64,000 nucleotides of DNA from Mycoavidus sp. B2-EB. Its GTDB lineage: Bacteria; Pseudomonadota; Gammaproteobacteria; Burkholderiales; Burkholderiaceae. The stretch is from the NCBI RefSeq assembly GCF_014218255.1, contig NZ_AP021872.1, forward strand, positions 682,001-746,000. Reading direction: 5' to 3'. Under the pieces are notes generated by a model that searched no databases, was not told where the DNA came from, and was given only the letters and a program-made list of their open reading frames with translations. Numbering within the stretch: position 1 is the stretch's first letter; each line of letters begins with the position of its first letter. The translations under genes were made by a program, and so were the position numbers. Shown here one piece after another: positions 1 through 12,117 of the stretch.

Positions 1-1957
1 CGAAAAATTCGACGATCATATCCATCAATACGCGCGGCCTATCTAGGTTTGAGCTTTCAAGATTAACTTTGACCCCATATTTTTTATCGAGCTCAGAACT
101 GATTGTATCTGTCAATGTATGAGATAGATCTAATTTTGATGCTGTATCGCCAACGATAGTATGAAGCTTGAGCATTAAATGTAAGAGGACGTGATCTTTA
201 GCTCTTGACTCCTGATCAAAAAGCTCACGGGTTCTGTTTACAGTGATAATGAGTTTAGCTAAATCTTGAATTTTTTCATTTAATTGGGGGCTGAAGGATG
301 GATAGTTAGGTTGCAGTCTTCCTATGAGAAGCCTTGTCTCTACCTTAAATTTATCGTTTTGCTCAAGTCGTTGCATGGCATTTATGATTAGATGGCCACT
401 CTTAAGACGTGCTGCTGTTTCCCTAATTTCAAGGTCTTGATCAAGAAACTCGCTCATCATAGCTGATGTTGTAATCGGTTTGCCCTCTCCTCGGATCATT
501 TCGAGTTGATGGGGGGCTGCAGCAAGCAAATTGCTGATGATATCTAGAGTATTGATGGCTTGATCGATCTCTGGATCAACTAGAATCTCGGTTCCTTTAG
601 CACGAAGTTTTTTAATGGTTTCTAATGCTTTATAGTTATTTGGATCTATTTTTGTATGAGTCATATCAATAGATTTTAGGTTTTTAAATTTTAATACGGA
701 CGGAGGCAATAGGCTAATTGGGTTGCTACTTAAATCTAATTTTTCTAAATGGTTTAGGTGTAATAAAACATTATGGAATCGTTCGAGGCCTTCATTTCTG
801 AGGGATAAAGTTACACTCCGATCGTGATAAGCCTGTTGGATTCTTTCTTTTATAGGGATTTCGTTTCTATCAGAGTTTGATACTAAAAGCTTGTGCGCTG
901 CGGCAGGAAGTGACTGGAATTTTGATTCTTGAGAGGGGCGTGATTCACCTTTAATTTCAGTCTGTAGGATTGCTTCTGCAGCAGTTTTAAAGTGGGACAA
1001 AGTGAATAAGCGAAAATCACTTTCAAAGTTTTCATCATTAACTTCTTTTTGAATTGAATCATTAATCTCGAGGGTATATTGATATTCATCTCGTCGATTC
1101 AAAATATCTCGCATATCGCTACTTAATCTTAAATCGTTTTCTTTGAAATTGATGGATTTAAATATTTTGCATTCAATTAAACGTTTTGGCAAAACGGTAA
1201 TTTTATTATTTTGTAAATTTACTTCCTTTTTATCTTTTCCTGGTAGCAAAAAAATGGAGTTTGGGAATTGATTTATACCGAGTCCAGCTAGATCAACGAT
1301 ATTAGAATCGCTCCAATAATGTTGGATAATTCTTTCTACTGCTTGGATTCGAGATTGAGTTTGATCGTCTAAAGAAGTAGCACTGGTCCATTCAACACAG
1401 CTTTGAATGATAAAATGTGCAAACCTTTTCTTTTCTTCAAGCTGATCCAACTGTTTTTCTTCCTCTACAGAGCCAGGTTCAAATTCTATTTGAGACCCAT
1501 TCACTAAGCTAGATTGATCTCCCTGCAAAGAGATAGATTTTTTAGATAAATTTGTTAAGCTAGCTTGATATGCTCGATCAGATATCGATGTGAGTCTTTT
1601 TTGAGTTTCTTGAGCTTGATCAAGTGATTTTATTTTATCATTTTTCTTACGCTTAAAAAATTCTCGGAGAGATTCCCCATCTTTTCTCTCTGATGCAACT
1701 TGCCCTTTAAGTTCTTTATCTTTTTTGATACTGGCATGGTAATGATAATGAATTTCTATCGGTATTAATTTCTTGATTGATTTTCCGGATTTTTCAATTG
1801 AATGCTTTGCCGACAATAAAGCATTGGTTAGACTTTGTTTGGCATTATTACGAGCGCTATTTATAGAGTCTACCAGTTCTAATTTAGCAGATTTTTCAGA
1901 TGTGTCGCTAGAGCTAGAGGATGTAGATTTTCGACTAAATTTAAATATAGATGTCAT
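1..1957 (-). CDS. Leucine-rich-repeat protein, effector-like, 3' end cut by the window
   Basis: The minus-strand frame is open from an ATG at 1957 to the window edge: 652 codons with no stop. I do not recognise the family. The N-terminus is Ser/Thr-rich (MTSIFKFSRKSTSSSSS), followed by a basic, charged, probably helical region to about residue 210. Two leucine-rich blocks follow, at about 219-282 (VNLQNNKITVLPKRL) and 381-437 (LDLSSNPISLLPPSV). Each is preceded by a similar helix containing an RIQ motif and followed by a similar segment, so the LRR module looks duplicated. The rest of the visible part is helical and charged. Codon use is strongly AT-rich compared with ligA next door. No signal peptide or membrane segment is visible. 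LRRs of this type occur in secreted bacterial effectors; that role is inferred. The start has only a weak GGAT upstream. Confidence 0.8.
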   Translation of the reverse strand, partial: MTSIFKFSRKSTSSSSSDTSEKSAKLELVDSINSARNNAKQSLTNALLSAKHSIEKSGKSIKKLIPIEIHYHYHASIKKDKELKGQVASERKDGESLREFFKRKKNDKIKSLDQAQETQKRLTSISDRAYQASLTNLSKKSISLQGDQSSLVNGSQIEFEPGSVEEEKQLDQLEEKKRFAHFIIQSCVEWTSATSLDDQTQSRIQAVERIIQHYWSDSNIVDLAGLGINQFPNSIFLLPGKDKKEVNLQNNKITVLPKRLIECKIFKSINFKENDLRLSSDMRDILNRRDEYQYTLEINDSIQKEVNDENFESDFRLFTLSHFKTAAEAILQTEIKGESRPSQESKFQSLPAAAHKLLVSNSDRNEIPIKERIQQAYHDRSVTLSLRNEGLERFHNVLLHLNHLEKLDLSSNPISLLPPSVLKFKNLKSIDMTHTKIDPNNYKALETIKKLRAKGTEILVDPEIDQAINTLDIISNLLAAAPHQLEMIRGEGKPITTSAMMSEFLDQDLEIRETAARLKSGHLIINAMQRLEQNDKFKVETRLLIGRLQPNYPSFSPQLNEKIQDLAKLIITVNRTRELFDQESRAKDHVLLHLMLKLHTIVGDTASKLDLSHTLTDTISSELDKKYGVKVNLESSNLDRPRVLMDMIVEFF

Positions 1958-2089
1958 TAATTTATCCGAATTTTTAAATTACACAGGTAATAAATATGGA
2001 TTTTTAATAGTTTATGGACTGCAATGAATTGGTTAAATAAAAAAGCGAAAATTAGCGTGCATCACCGAATCAACGGGTCAAGTCAATAA

Positions 2090-4264
<2,175 letters not shown>

Positions 4265-4282
4265 TGCCGGTGGGTAACACGC

Positions 4283-6910
4283 TCAAACTGCAATGGCGCG
4301 GAGTAATTCGGTTTCAAGCTGAATCTGTTGCCGGCTGTCAGCGAGCTTTGCGCTGGCGAGCAAAAAAATGTCTTCAACGCGTTCTCCTAACGTATTGATA
4401 CGCGCCGCGTGCAGATTGATTTGGTGAGAGGCTAAGATATGAGCAATGGCGTAGAGTAATCCTGGCCGGTCATTGGTTGAGAGCGACAGAATGTAATATT
4501 GCCCGTTTTCATCGGCGCGTAAATGAATCCGCGGAGTGCTTGGAAAGGTGCGCGATTGTCTAGCAAGTCGGCCTGGCGAGGGGAGCGGAAGGGGTTTGGC
4601 GCTCGCCAGATGACGGGTGAGTTGTTGTTCAATGCGTGCGGTGATTTGATCATAATCATAAAGCTCACCCTGGGTTGCGTGGTGCGTATTGTCGTCTAAC
4701 TCAGTATACGCGTGCGTTACAAAAAAACTATCCAGCGCGTAGCCATGGCGGGTAGTATGGATGCGTGCATCTAGCACGGAAAGAGCATGACTATCGAAAT
4801 AACTACAAATGCCGGCAAATAAATCAGTTTGATCTTTTATGTAGACAAGAACTTGGACGCCTTCTCCAAGCGGTGAACGGCGCGCTCGAACAATCGGCTG
4901 AGGGGTTTCAAGATATAAGTAAAGAGCGTGTGTTTGCCAAGCAATATCAGGGGCATCGTGGCGTAAGAAATAAGCAATGTCTAGCTGCTCCCAAAACGCT
5001 TGGAAGGCATTCTCTGGGATCAGGTGTTGTTGCAAGAGCGTGAGCGCTTGCTCTTTGCGTAGCGCCAGCGCCGAATGCGTATTGGGTTGCACGCCGCCAA
5101 GCGTGTTTAAGGTGATGCGGTATAAATCTTCAAGGAGCTTGCCTTTCCAGGCATTCCAGACCTTAGGGCTGGTGCCGCGAATATCGGCTACCGTGAGTAG
5201 ATAGAGTGCTGTAAGCTGGCGCTCAGTTTGCACTTGATCTGCAAACCGCTGGACGATTTGTGGATCACTGGTATCTTGTTTTTGGGCCACACGGCTCATG
5301 GTCAAATGGTGCTCGACCAGCCAAATAATCAGCTTAGCATCTTCCGCTGCTAGCTTGTGCTCACGGCAAAAGCGCTGCGCTTCGGCCATGCCAAGGATTG
5401 AGTGATCCCCTCCGCGTCCTTTAGCTATATCATGAAAAAGCGCGGCAATCATAAGGACCCAAGGCCGCTCAAAATTCATCATCAATTGGCTGCAAGATGG
5501 ATATTCATGCGCATGTTCTGCTACGCCAAAGCGGTGCAAATTGCGTAAGACCATTAAAATATGTTGGTCAACTGTATAGACATGATAAAGATCATGCTGC
5601 ATTTGCCCAACGATCCGCCAAAAACTCAATAAATAACGTCCCAGCACACTGGTTTGGTTCATCAGTGCTAAGGCGTGGGCGGTGCTTGCATGCTCTATCG
5701 AGTTTTGCGAGAGTTGCAAAATCTCAAGAAAGCGTTGGCGGTTTTGTGGTGCGCGGCGCCACTCTTGGTTCATCACATTGCGCGCGTTATATAAGGCACG
5801 TAAAGTACGCGTCGCTAAGCCCGTTACGCCGGGCGTGCGCTCGCACAGCAAAAAGGTTTCAAGAATCGCATCGGGTTCACGTTGATAAAGATCATCCTGT
5901 GTGATTTCGATTAAGCCCTGCTTTTCTGCGAAGCGCTCAGACAGTCTATGCGTAATGCCGCTGGTCTTTGGAAAAAGGTGTGCTTCGATATTTTGCAATA
6001 AGATAGCGGTGAGCTGAGTGACCGCTTTAGCCGCCCAATAATAGCGGCGCATCATTTGCTCGCTGGCCCGTTTAGCGGGGGTTGCGCGATAGCCAAAGCT
6101 TTCAGCCAGTTGTGTCTGAAAATCAAAAGCCAGCACATCTTGCCGCCGGCCGGCCAAGATATGGAGCCGGGCCCGCAAGGTTTTTAAAAATAGTTCGTTG
6201 CGGCGCAATTCACGCGCTTCTCTGGCCGTGAGCTGGCTGCGCATTTCAAGCTCTTGCCAAGTATGGCCAAAGCCAGCGGTGCGGGTCAGCCATAAAATCA
6301 GCTGCAAATCGCGTAAGCCGCCCGGACTTTCTTTACAGTTCGGCTCAAGACTATAAGGAGACTCTTGAAATTTTGCATGACGCTGCTGCATTTCAAGCTG
6401 CTTCGCCTGAAAAAAGGCATGGATGTCCAGTGCTGCATTAAAACAGTTGGTAAATTGCTTAAAAAGCGCTGCATCCCCGCCGATACGACGTGCTTCGAGT
6501 AAAGCCGTTTGCACCGTAATATCTTGGCTTGCCGCTTCTATACATTGTGCGATGGTGCGTACGCTACTGCTAATTTCAAGCCCAAAATCCCATGCCATAC
6601 CAATAAACGATTCAAGTTTAGCGGTTAGGCTGGCATCAGGTTCGGCCGGCAGCAAAATCAGAATATCAAGGTCAGAATGAGGCGCGAGCTCGCCTCGGCC
6701 AAACCCCCCCACTGCCGCTAGCACAAAAGAGGGGGGGAGTTGGCATAGATGCCAGGCGTTTAAAAGCGCATGATCGGCAGCGCGCGCCAGGGCGCGCATG
6801 AATGGGTCAGCTTTACCGATAACCTTAAATTTCTCAATCAGTGCAGCTTTGACGGCTTTAAAGCTGGCTTCTTGCGTTATATTTACGTTCGCTAAACGCT
6901 GGTTTTGCAT
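4283..6910 (-). CDS. glnD: Bifunctional uridylyltransferase/uridylyl-removing enzyme GlnD
   Basis: Senses glutamine and adds or removes UMP on PII proteins, controlling nitrogen assimilation. The N-terminal nucleotidyltransferase motif [17 protein letters not shown] is present with its paired aspartates. The central HD domain has [12 protein letters not shown], which carries the uridylyl-removing activity. Two ACT domains lie at the C-terminus, near [13 protein letters not shown] and [14 protein letters not shown]. From the ATG at 6910 the protein is 875 residues, normal for GlnD; a TTG five codons upstream is possible. It lies downstream of map on the same strand, a common Burkholderiaceae order, with a 56-base gap. 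Confidence 0.96.
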   Translation of the reverse strand: MQNQRLANVNITQEASFKAVKAALIEKFKVIGKADPFMRALARAADHALLNAWHLCQLPPSFVLAAVGGFGRGELAPHSDLDILILLPAEPDASLTAKLESFIGMAWDFGLEISSSVRTIAQCIEAASQDITVQTALLEARRIGGDAALFKQFTNCFNAALDIHAFFQAKQLEMQQRHAKFQESPYSLEPNCKESPGGLRDLQLILWLTRTAGFGHTWQELEMRSQLTAREARELRRNELFLKTLRARLHILAGRRQDVLAFDFQTQLAESFGYRATPAKRASEQMMRRYYWAAKAVTQLTAILLQNIEAHLFPKTSGITHRLSERFAEKQGLIEITQDDLYQREPDAILETFLLCERTPGVTGLATRTLRALYNARNVMNQEWRRAPQNRQRFLEILQLSQNSIEHASTAHALALMNQTSVLGRYLLSFWRIVGQMQHDLYHVYTVDQHILMVLRNLHRFGVAEHAHEYPSCSQLMMNFERPWVLMIAALFHDIAKGRGGDHSILGMAEAQRFCREHKLAAEDAKLIIWLVEHHLTMSRVAQKQDTSDPQIVQRFADQVQTERQLTALYLLTVADIRGTSPKVWNAWKGKLLEDLYRITLNTLGGVQPNTHSALALRKEQALTLLQQHLIPENAFQAFWEQLDIAYFLRHDAPDIAWQTHALYLYLETPQPIVRARRSPLGEGVQVLVYIKDQTDLFAGICSYFDSHALSVLDARIHTTRHGYALDSFFVTHAYTELDDNTHHATQGELYDYDQITARIEQQLTRHLASAKPLPLPSPGRLARQSRTFPSTPRIHLRADENGQYYILSLSTNDRPGLLYAIAHILASHQINLHAARINTLGERVEDIFLLASAKLADSRQQIQLETELLRAIAV

Positions 6911-6966
6911 GGTTTTTCTGGTCAATTTAAGCCCAGCGTAAAATGGTCAAAAATCAAGCCCAAGGC

Positions 6967-7773
6967 TTACGCGGCAGCGCTTTTTGCAGGGCGCGCCGGG
7001 GACCCAGCGGATAAGGTCAGCACCTCATGCCCGGTTTCTGTGACGAGGATGGTATGTTCCCACTGAGCGGAGAGGCTGCGATCTCGCGTTTTGATGGTCC
7101 AACCATCTGGCATGGTGCGAATCTCGCGGCGTCCCGCGTTAATCATGGGTTCAATCGTAAAAATCATGCCAGGTGTAAGCTTAAGCCCAGTGCCTGGCTG
7201 ACCATAGTGAAGTACTTGCGGCTCTTCATGAAAAGTTTGCCCAATCCCATGCCCACAGTATTCACGCACAATACTATAGCCTTGTGCGTGCGCATGCAGC
7301 TGAATCGCATAGCCAACATCGCCCAGTTGCGCGCCAGGGCGTACTTGATCGATGCCGCGCCACATGCATTCATAGGTTGTTTGCACGAGCCGCTTGGCGA
7401 GAATTGACCCTTCTCCTACGATGAACATGCGGCTGGTGTCTCCAAAGTAGCCGTTTTTAATCACCGTAATATCAATATTTAAAATATCCCCATTCTTGAG
7501 GGTCTTATCGCCCGGAATGCCGTGGCAAATCACATCATTCACTGAAATACAGGTGGCTTTAGGGTACGGGGTATAACCTGGAGGTTGATAATTTAATGGG
7601 GCTGGAATGGTTTTCTGCTCATCCAGCATATATTGGTGGCATAAGCGATCCAGTTCGCCGGTCGTGATGCCGGCGGCGATAAACGGGGTGATGTAATCCA
7701 GAACTTCACTCGCTAGCCGGCAGGCAACGCGCATTTGCGCAATGTCATTTTCATTTTTAATCGTAATAGTCAT
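6967..7773 (-). CDS. map: Type I methionine aminopeptidase
   Basis: Removes the initiator methionine from new proteins in the cytoplasm. It has 268 residues, typical for the bacterial type I enzyme. The dinuclear metal site is visible: Asp in DITVIKNGYFGDTSR (both aspartates), His in GHGIGQTFHEEP, Glu in FTIEPMIN and Glu near QWEHTI. The ATG at 7773 has a GGAT eight bases upstream. In relatives map is usually divergent from rpsB; here the 5' side instead faces the tmRNA gene, so the ribosomal gene lies elsewhere. Confidence 0.96.
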   Translation of the reverse strand: MTITIKNENDIAQMRVACRLASEVLDYITPFIAAGITTGELDRLCHQYMLDEQKTIPAPLNYQPPGYTPYPKATCISVNDVICHGIPGDKTLKNGDILNIDITVIKNGYFGDTSRMFIVGEGSILAKRLVQTTYECMWRGIDQVRPGAQLGDVGYAIQLHAHAQGYSIVREYCGHGIGQTFHEEPQVLHYGQPGTGLKLTPGMIFTIEPMINAGRREIRTMPDGWTIKTRDRSLSAQWEHTILVTETGHEVLTLSAGSPARPAKSAAA

Positions 7774-7933
7774 ATTTTTTATCCAATTCGCTAAGCTGCG
7801 CTTAGTTTGTATTATGACTTCATGAGAGTATGAAGTGCAAGCACAGAGCGGCGAAGTTGCATCTAGCGTGAAGATTGGGGAGATTAAAAAACATTTCTTT
7901 CATCGCTGATTTGTGGAATAATCGAGACACCAC

Positions 7934-8291
7934 GGGGCCGACCTGGTTTCGACGTGGGTAGCAAAGCAATGCAGGGCATACCGAGGACCCGTTACCTCGT
8001 TAATCAATGGGAAAAAAAGTAACTGCAAACGACAAAACGTTCGCTGTAGCCGCTTAATCCCGGCTCGCCTCGCACTCGCTCTCTGACGGGTTAGGGTCGC
8101 AAGACCGCGCGAGGTCATTTACGTCAGATCGTAGTAGATGATGTCACGGCGTCTACTATCAAATCTAGTGAATCGCTGTAGTAAAGCGTGTTCGTCCGCG
8201 TTGCTGTAGTTAAATTAAATGATTGACTAAGTATGTAGAACTGCTTGTAGAGTGCTTGCGGACGCGGGTTCGATTCCCGCCGGCTCCACCA
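7934..8291 (+). ncRNA. ssrA: tmRNA (one-piece)
   Basis: Rescues stalled ribosomes and tags the incomplete peptide for proteolysis. The 5' end GGGGCCGACCTGGTTTCGAC and the 3' end CGGGTTCGATTCCCGCCGGC + TCCACCA form the tRNA-like part, with the CCA encoded. The tag frame at 8025-8057 reads ANDKTFAVAA followed by TAA. The start AND is the beta-proteobacterial pattern; K at position 4 and V at position 8 are variants of the forms I remember (such as ANDDTFALAA). It is transcribed away from map. Confidence 0.96.
8273..8290 (+). repeat. Left copy of an att-like repeat (ssrA 3' end)
   Basis: The last 18 bases of ssrA before the terminal A, ATTCCCGCCGGCTCCACC. An imperfect copy lies at 9097-9114. 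Many integrases target the tmRNA 3' end and leave such a copy at the far edge of the insert. Confidence 0.4.
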
Positions 8292-8308
8292 TAAAATTGT
8301 TTAAAATC

Positions 8309-8339
8309 AACGGGTTAAAAATATAAAATTTCCCGTTTT
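8309..8339 (+). terminator. Probable ssrA terminator
   Basis: AACGGG at 8309-8314 pairs with CCCGTT at 8332-8337 across an A/T-rich loop that can pair further, and runs into TTTT. It sits 18 bases past the tmRNA CCA end. Confidence 0.45.
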
Positions 8340-8420
8340 GGATGCTAGGGGTTTCATCTATGCCTAGCTTGAATAGGTGTGCAGCCGTAGCCCATTTTTT
8401 GGGGCTGTTTCGGCCCCAGA

Positions 8421-8983
8421 TTAGAAATGGGGGAGCCCTACCTCAAAAGCGCGATTCACTTCATTGGGCCGTAGGACGTGTCGAGCTATTGGATAAGCGC
8501 ATAAATCTGCTAACTGAATGCCTGCGATATTGTCATTTTTTGGGCGAAAGCTGATTGGGCAATTTAGTAAACGAAAATGTGCTGCGCGGTGGTAATACGT
8601 GCCTTTGGTCATCAAGTTATAAAAGCTTGCACGCAATGCATCGTCTTCTTGCTTTCCTCTTGCCTCAGCGATAACGGGCAGTGCGGTTTCATTATGCGTT
8701 TCCAGGAAATGTAAAACACGTTCAAAACTATATTCCAGTGCTACATCATATGGATTACACGCTTTATCTTCATAGCGCATTTATGCGCAAAGTAACGTAA
8801 CTTGAAAGCAGCTATTTCCGGAATGATGTGCTTTACATAAGCTTCTCTTTCAACCACGACCATACACAACAAAAATATGGGCCATTGAGTATTAATTTTG
8901 ATGAGAGAGTGTTTTGTTGCGTGAGATGACAGCTTGCTGTAGAGAGTAGTCAGAAAAGATGTCATTTTTGTTGTGTATGCCAT
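8421..8983 (-). pseudogene. Broken DUF3800 family gene
   Basis: Two minus-strand frames together resemble one DUF3800 protein. The N-terminal part (8983-8741) reads HSLIKINTQWPIFLL and REAYVKHIIPEIAAFKLRYF. The C-terminal part (8780-8421, another frame) reads YDVALEYSFERVLHFLETH and IAGIQLADLCAYPIARHV, the latter being the usual DUF3800 ending. The segment normally between them (roughly 60 residues) and the acidic DES motif at the N-terminus are missing, so there is an internal deletion plus frameshift. DUF3800 proteins are often found near mobile elements and have an uncertain, possibly RNase H-like, role. The gene lies directly behind ssrA, a common integration site. Confidence 0.75.
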
Positions 8984-9096
8984 CCTTGAAATATAGCAGA
9001 AGACTCAAAACCCAGCAGCGAAATTTTTAGAAATTCCAGCTTTTTGCCAGCATTTCTTCTTAAAGCCTTATGCATACAGAGTCGGACATGAATTTA

Positions 9097-9114
9097 ATTT
9101 CCTCTGGCTCCACC
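9097..9114 (+). repeat. Right copy of the att-like repeat
   Basis: ATTTCCTCTGGCTCCACC matches 8273-8290 at 15 of 18 bases, with the last nine identical. The roughly 820 bp between the copies hold only the broken DUF3800 gene. No integrase gene is visible. Confidence 0.4.
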
Positions 9115-9545
9115 TGTTATCTAAATTATCTTTAATACAGTCCTCTTAAAATAAACAAAAAAGCCTTTTAAAATAAGATTTTTACCTGGATTTCTCCCCC
9201 AAGCCCAATTCAAAATAGCACATCGATCCCAAGTGCTAGATATCTCTATAGGCCTTTTGAGAGGGTGGTACTTGCTGTCTACAAATAGACTCTAAATGAA
9301 AAACCGCGAAACTCGCTGAAAAAGACGGTAAACTACTTGATAGTGGTGGGTTTTTATTCCCGGTGGGCAGCTCATTTTATCAAGGAACTTTTTTGGGGCC
9401 GAGAAAATCAAATATTCTAAATTGTCTGTAATGGTATAGTATAAATATACTTGTAAATACCGGTAAAAAATTTTTCTATACAAAGCAATATAGTGCCATG
9501 GCTATAGAATCTGGGCGGCTAATATGGTACTGCAATCTCCAAATA

Positions 9546-9562
9546 AGACGAAAAGTTCGTCT
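9546..9562. promoter_or_regulatory. Palindrome upstream of the repeat lipoprotein
   Basis: AGACGAA-AAG-TTCGTCT is a perfect 7-base inverted repeat ending 37 bases before the lipoprotein start. It could be an operator or a leader hairpin; no cognate regulator is identified. Confidence 0.35.
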
Positions 9563-9599
9563 GAAGTAATCGTATTGTCTTGCCTTGGAACAAGAAATA

Positions 9600-11642
9600 A
9601 TGATGAAATTTATTTTTCTAACTATATTTATATTACTTTGCACGGCTATAGGTTGTGGTGGGGGTGATAGAGCTGGAATAGAGGCTGTCAATAACCTAGA
9701 GGAGAGCTTTCCTAAGCCTGTTCAAGAGCTTACTCAAGGTAATCATAATGCTAATGAAGGTCTGCATAGCCCCAGTATACTCAGCGCTAAAGACGGTATA
9801 TGCGAATTAGATGACGGTGGCGCAGAGGTTGTGCAGAGTGTCCCTAATTCAGAATCTAGAATGATTAAAGAATTAATAAGGGGTATATTAGATAAAGCTA
9901 ATCTAATTACTTTGAAAGCATGTATTTCAGAGGTGGGTTTATTAGGTGATTTGAATTTGGGCTTGGAGTATCTTAAGTTAGTTAAGGGCGATGTAAATAT
10001 TGATTTATTAGAGTTCCAAGAAAAAATAGAGAGGTTGAAGAAAGCGATGCCAGTCGCTAGCGAAGGTGATCTGGAAATTTTATCAATTGGAATAAACAAA
10101 ACAGCTTTTATTTTATTGAAGGCAAGAAATGAATTGGATTTTGATAAAATTAATTCTAAATTTCTATCAATTGAAATGCATGAAAAAATTGATGCTTTAT
10201 GTGAAATGGTTGGTCAAATAGCCGGGGAAGTAAATAAACTAAAAATCATTGATGGTGAAGAGTTTGATCAGGTTGTTAATTCAATAAATATAATAATTTT
10301 TGAAATATTGATTGAAGTTCGTATGGTTATGTCTGAAATTTATGTTTTAAATATAAGGCCGTTAAATGATTCGAGTTTTGATTTAAAGCATATTGGGTTA
10401 GTTAAAGGTAAAGTGGGGGGGTATTTATTTTTTATCCGGGAAGGAATAAAAAATCTGAAGAGGGAAATATCAGTCGCTGGCAAAAATAATCCGGAAATTT
10501 TATCTGATTTGTTAGCTGGGGTAAACGGAATAATTTATTTTTTATTGGAGGTGAAAAATGAATCAGATCCTGATAAGGTTAATTGGAAATCTCCATCAAT
10601 TGAGATGCATGAAAAAATTGCTGATTTATATGGGATGGCTAGTCAATTGGAAATAATTATTCAGGGGCTTTATTCTGAGTTCATAGATGAATTAATGGCC
10701 GAGGCTGAAGTTATTTTGTTTAAAATAAATTTTTTGAATTTATTGTTAGAAGTGAATCGGGAGCCTTTGCCAGGAAATATTGATTCATCAAAAAATGCTT
10801 TATTTTTAGAAATTAAAAATAAAGCCCATGGGTATATATTGAAATTCCAGGGGGAAATAGAGAAATTAAAGAAGGGGGGGTCAATTGCCGAGATAAATAA
10901 TCTGGAATTTTTGTCAACCAAAATAAACGAAATAATTTCCATTTTATGGCAAGCGGAAAATGTATTGCATCCTGCTGAGGTTAATTTGGAATCTCCGCCA
11001 ATCGAAATACATAAAAAAATTGAGGTCTTATATGAGGTAACTAATCGAATAGTAAAAAAGATTAATGCATTGAAAAGCATTAATCATTCTCATGATCAAG
11101 CTGAAGCGGAGCTTGCTAATAATCTAGAGATAACCTTCTATCAGTCTATTCAAAGGCTTGATCAAGATGATCATAATGCTAACTTAAGCCCTATAATGAA
11201 AAAAATAATGGATGTGGCTAAGCAAATTTCAGTGGAAATAATGGTTTTAGATGTAGTGCGAAGGGAATCTCCAAATTCTGATCAGAGGGGTATTGATTCT
11301 GTTATTAAGAAAATAAATATGAGTTTATTAGAGTTCCAGGGGAGCATGATGGAATTTAAGGAATATATACTAGTTTCCACTGAAAATAATATTGAGGTTT
11401 TATCAGTCGAAATAAATAAAGCAATTTCTATTTTGTGGAAAGCAAGAGATGCATTATATCCTGCTGAGGTTGATTCAGATTTTCTGCTCATCGGGATGCA
11501 AGAAAAAATTGATGCTTTATGTGAAGTAACCAATCAAATAATAAGAGAAATGAATGAATTGAAAAATATGACTCATTTTCATGATCAAGCTGGAACAGGA
11601 CCGTCTCAAGAGTCAAGTACAGCAGATTTAGCCAATTCTTGA
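9600..11642 (+). CDS. Putative lipoprotein with four ~130-residue repeats
   Basis: I do not recognise the family. From the ATG at 9600 it is 680 residues; an in-frame TTG lies at 9585 and another ATG at 9603. The N-terminus MMKFIFLTIFILLCTAIGC is a hydrophobic signal with a weak lipobox (AIG before C19), so export and lipid anchoring are likely. The rest is four diverged copies of one unit, at about 88-216, 224-356, 361-492 and 531-655. Each has a LEFQ/LKFQ-type helix, an E.LS..IN motif, a (W/L)KARN-like segment and an EMHEKID..CE-type helix. A segment near residues 31-51 (NNLEESFPKPVQEL) recurs before copy four (NNLEITFYQSIQRL). The copies look helical. The gene is much more AT-rich than its neighbours. 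A surface-exposed role is inferred only. Confidence 0.8.
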   Translation: MMKFIFLTIFILLCTAIGCGGGDRAGIEAVNNLEESFPKPVQELTQGNHNANEGLHSPSILSAKDGICELDDGGAEVVQSVPNSESRMIKELIRGILDKANLITLKACISEVGLLGDLNLGLEYLKLVKGDVNIDLLEFQEKIERLKKAMPVASEGDLEILSIGINKTAFILLKARNELDFDKINSKFLSIEMHEKIDALCEMVGQIAGEVNKLKIIDGEEFDQVVNSINIIIFEILIEVRMVMSEIYVLNIRPLNDSSFDLKHIGLVKGKVGGYLFFIREGIKNLKREISVAGKNNPEILSDLLAGVNGIIYFLLEVKNESDPDKVNWKSPSIEMHEKIADLYGMASQLEIIIQGLYSEFIDELMAEAEVILFKINFLNLLLEVNREPLPGNIDSSKNALFLEIKNKAHGYILKFQGEIEKLKKGGSIAEINNLEFLSTKINEIISILWQAENVLHPAEVNLESPPIEIHKKIEVLYEVTNRIVKKINALKSINHSHDQAEAELANNLEITFYQSIQRLDQDDHNANLSPIMKKIMDVAKQISVEIMVLDVVRRESPNSDQRGIDSVIKKINMSLLEFQGSMMEFKEYILVSTENNIEVLSVEINKAISILWKARDALYPAEVDSDFLLIGMQEKIDALCEVTNQIIREMNELKNMTHFHDQAGTGPSQESSTADLANS

Positions 11643-11731
11643 GCTATAGCTTGCTCAGGAGGGCGCTATCCAAGGGGAATGGGGAGCGGCAAAACAGCCT
11701 AGTACGCTGCATGATTCATCGTTGCTCTTCC

Positions 11732-12115
11732 TCAACATGATTTAACCCAATGCCATGATGCAATGCCTGCTAGCGTCATAATGAGAGACCCAGCAACATG
11801 AGCGCCAATTGCACTGATGGCCCACCCTAGGCGTCCTTGTTGCAGTAGCGTGACGACTTCGGCGGAGAAGGTTGAGAAAGTGGAAAGGCCACCACAGAAG
11901 CCGGTGATAATCAGTAACCGCCATTCAGGTGCAAGGTTAGGGGCTTGGGCGAAGTAGGCTAGCGCTATGCCAACGACATAGCCTGCGAGATAATTCGCTG
12001 AGAGCGTACCCAGAAGTAAGTTGGGGAGAATGCTATTCAGCTTAAGCCCGAGGCCCCAGCGCAGGAGTCCACCAAGCGTAGAGCCAAGGGCCAGCGCGAC
12101 AACTGCTTTCCACAT
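11732..12115 (-). CDS. crcB: Fluoride channel CrcB/FluC
   Basis: Small inner-membrane protein that exports fluoride as a dual-topology dimer. It has 127 residues with four hydrophobic segments. The family motif [15 protein letters not shown] is present, as is the early [10 protein letters not shown] pattern. It starts two bases after the MFS transporter stop and is probably co-transcribed with it, so no fluoride riboswitch directly precedes it. Confidence 0.93.
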   Translation of the reverse strand: MWKAVVALALGSTLGGLLRWGLGLKLNSILPNLLLGTLSANYLAGYVVGIALAYFAQAPNLAPEWRLLIITGFCGGLSTFSTFSAEVVTLLQQGRLGWAISAIGAHVAGSLIMTLAGIASWHWVKSC

Positions 12116-12117
12116 GG

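Larger units (their letters stand above)
8984..9599. other. AT-rich stretch without a gene
   Basis: Apart from the att-like copy at 9097-9114 and the palindrome at 9546-9562, I see no coding frame with sensible protein sequence and no RNA gene. It separates the ssrA scar from the repeat lipoprotein and presumably holds that gene's promoter. Confidence 0.5.

Noticed and set aside
883-1089. 68-residue minus-strand frame
   Set aside because: It is a shadow in another frame inside the LRR gene, which is open on the same strand over the whole region.
1773-2027. 84-residue plus-strand frame
   Set aside because: Antisense to the N-terminus of the LRR gene; no protein-like features or ribosome-binding site.
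8395-8425. GGGGC-rich hairpin (TGGGGC...GCCCCA) downstream of ssrA as a terminator
   Set aside because: A stable stem but no T-run on either strand, and a better terminator candidate lies closer to ssrA.
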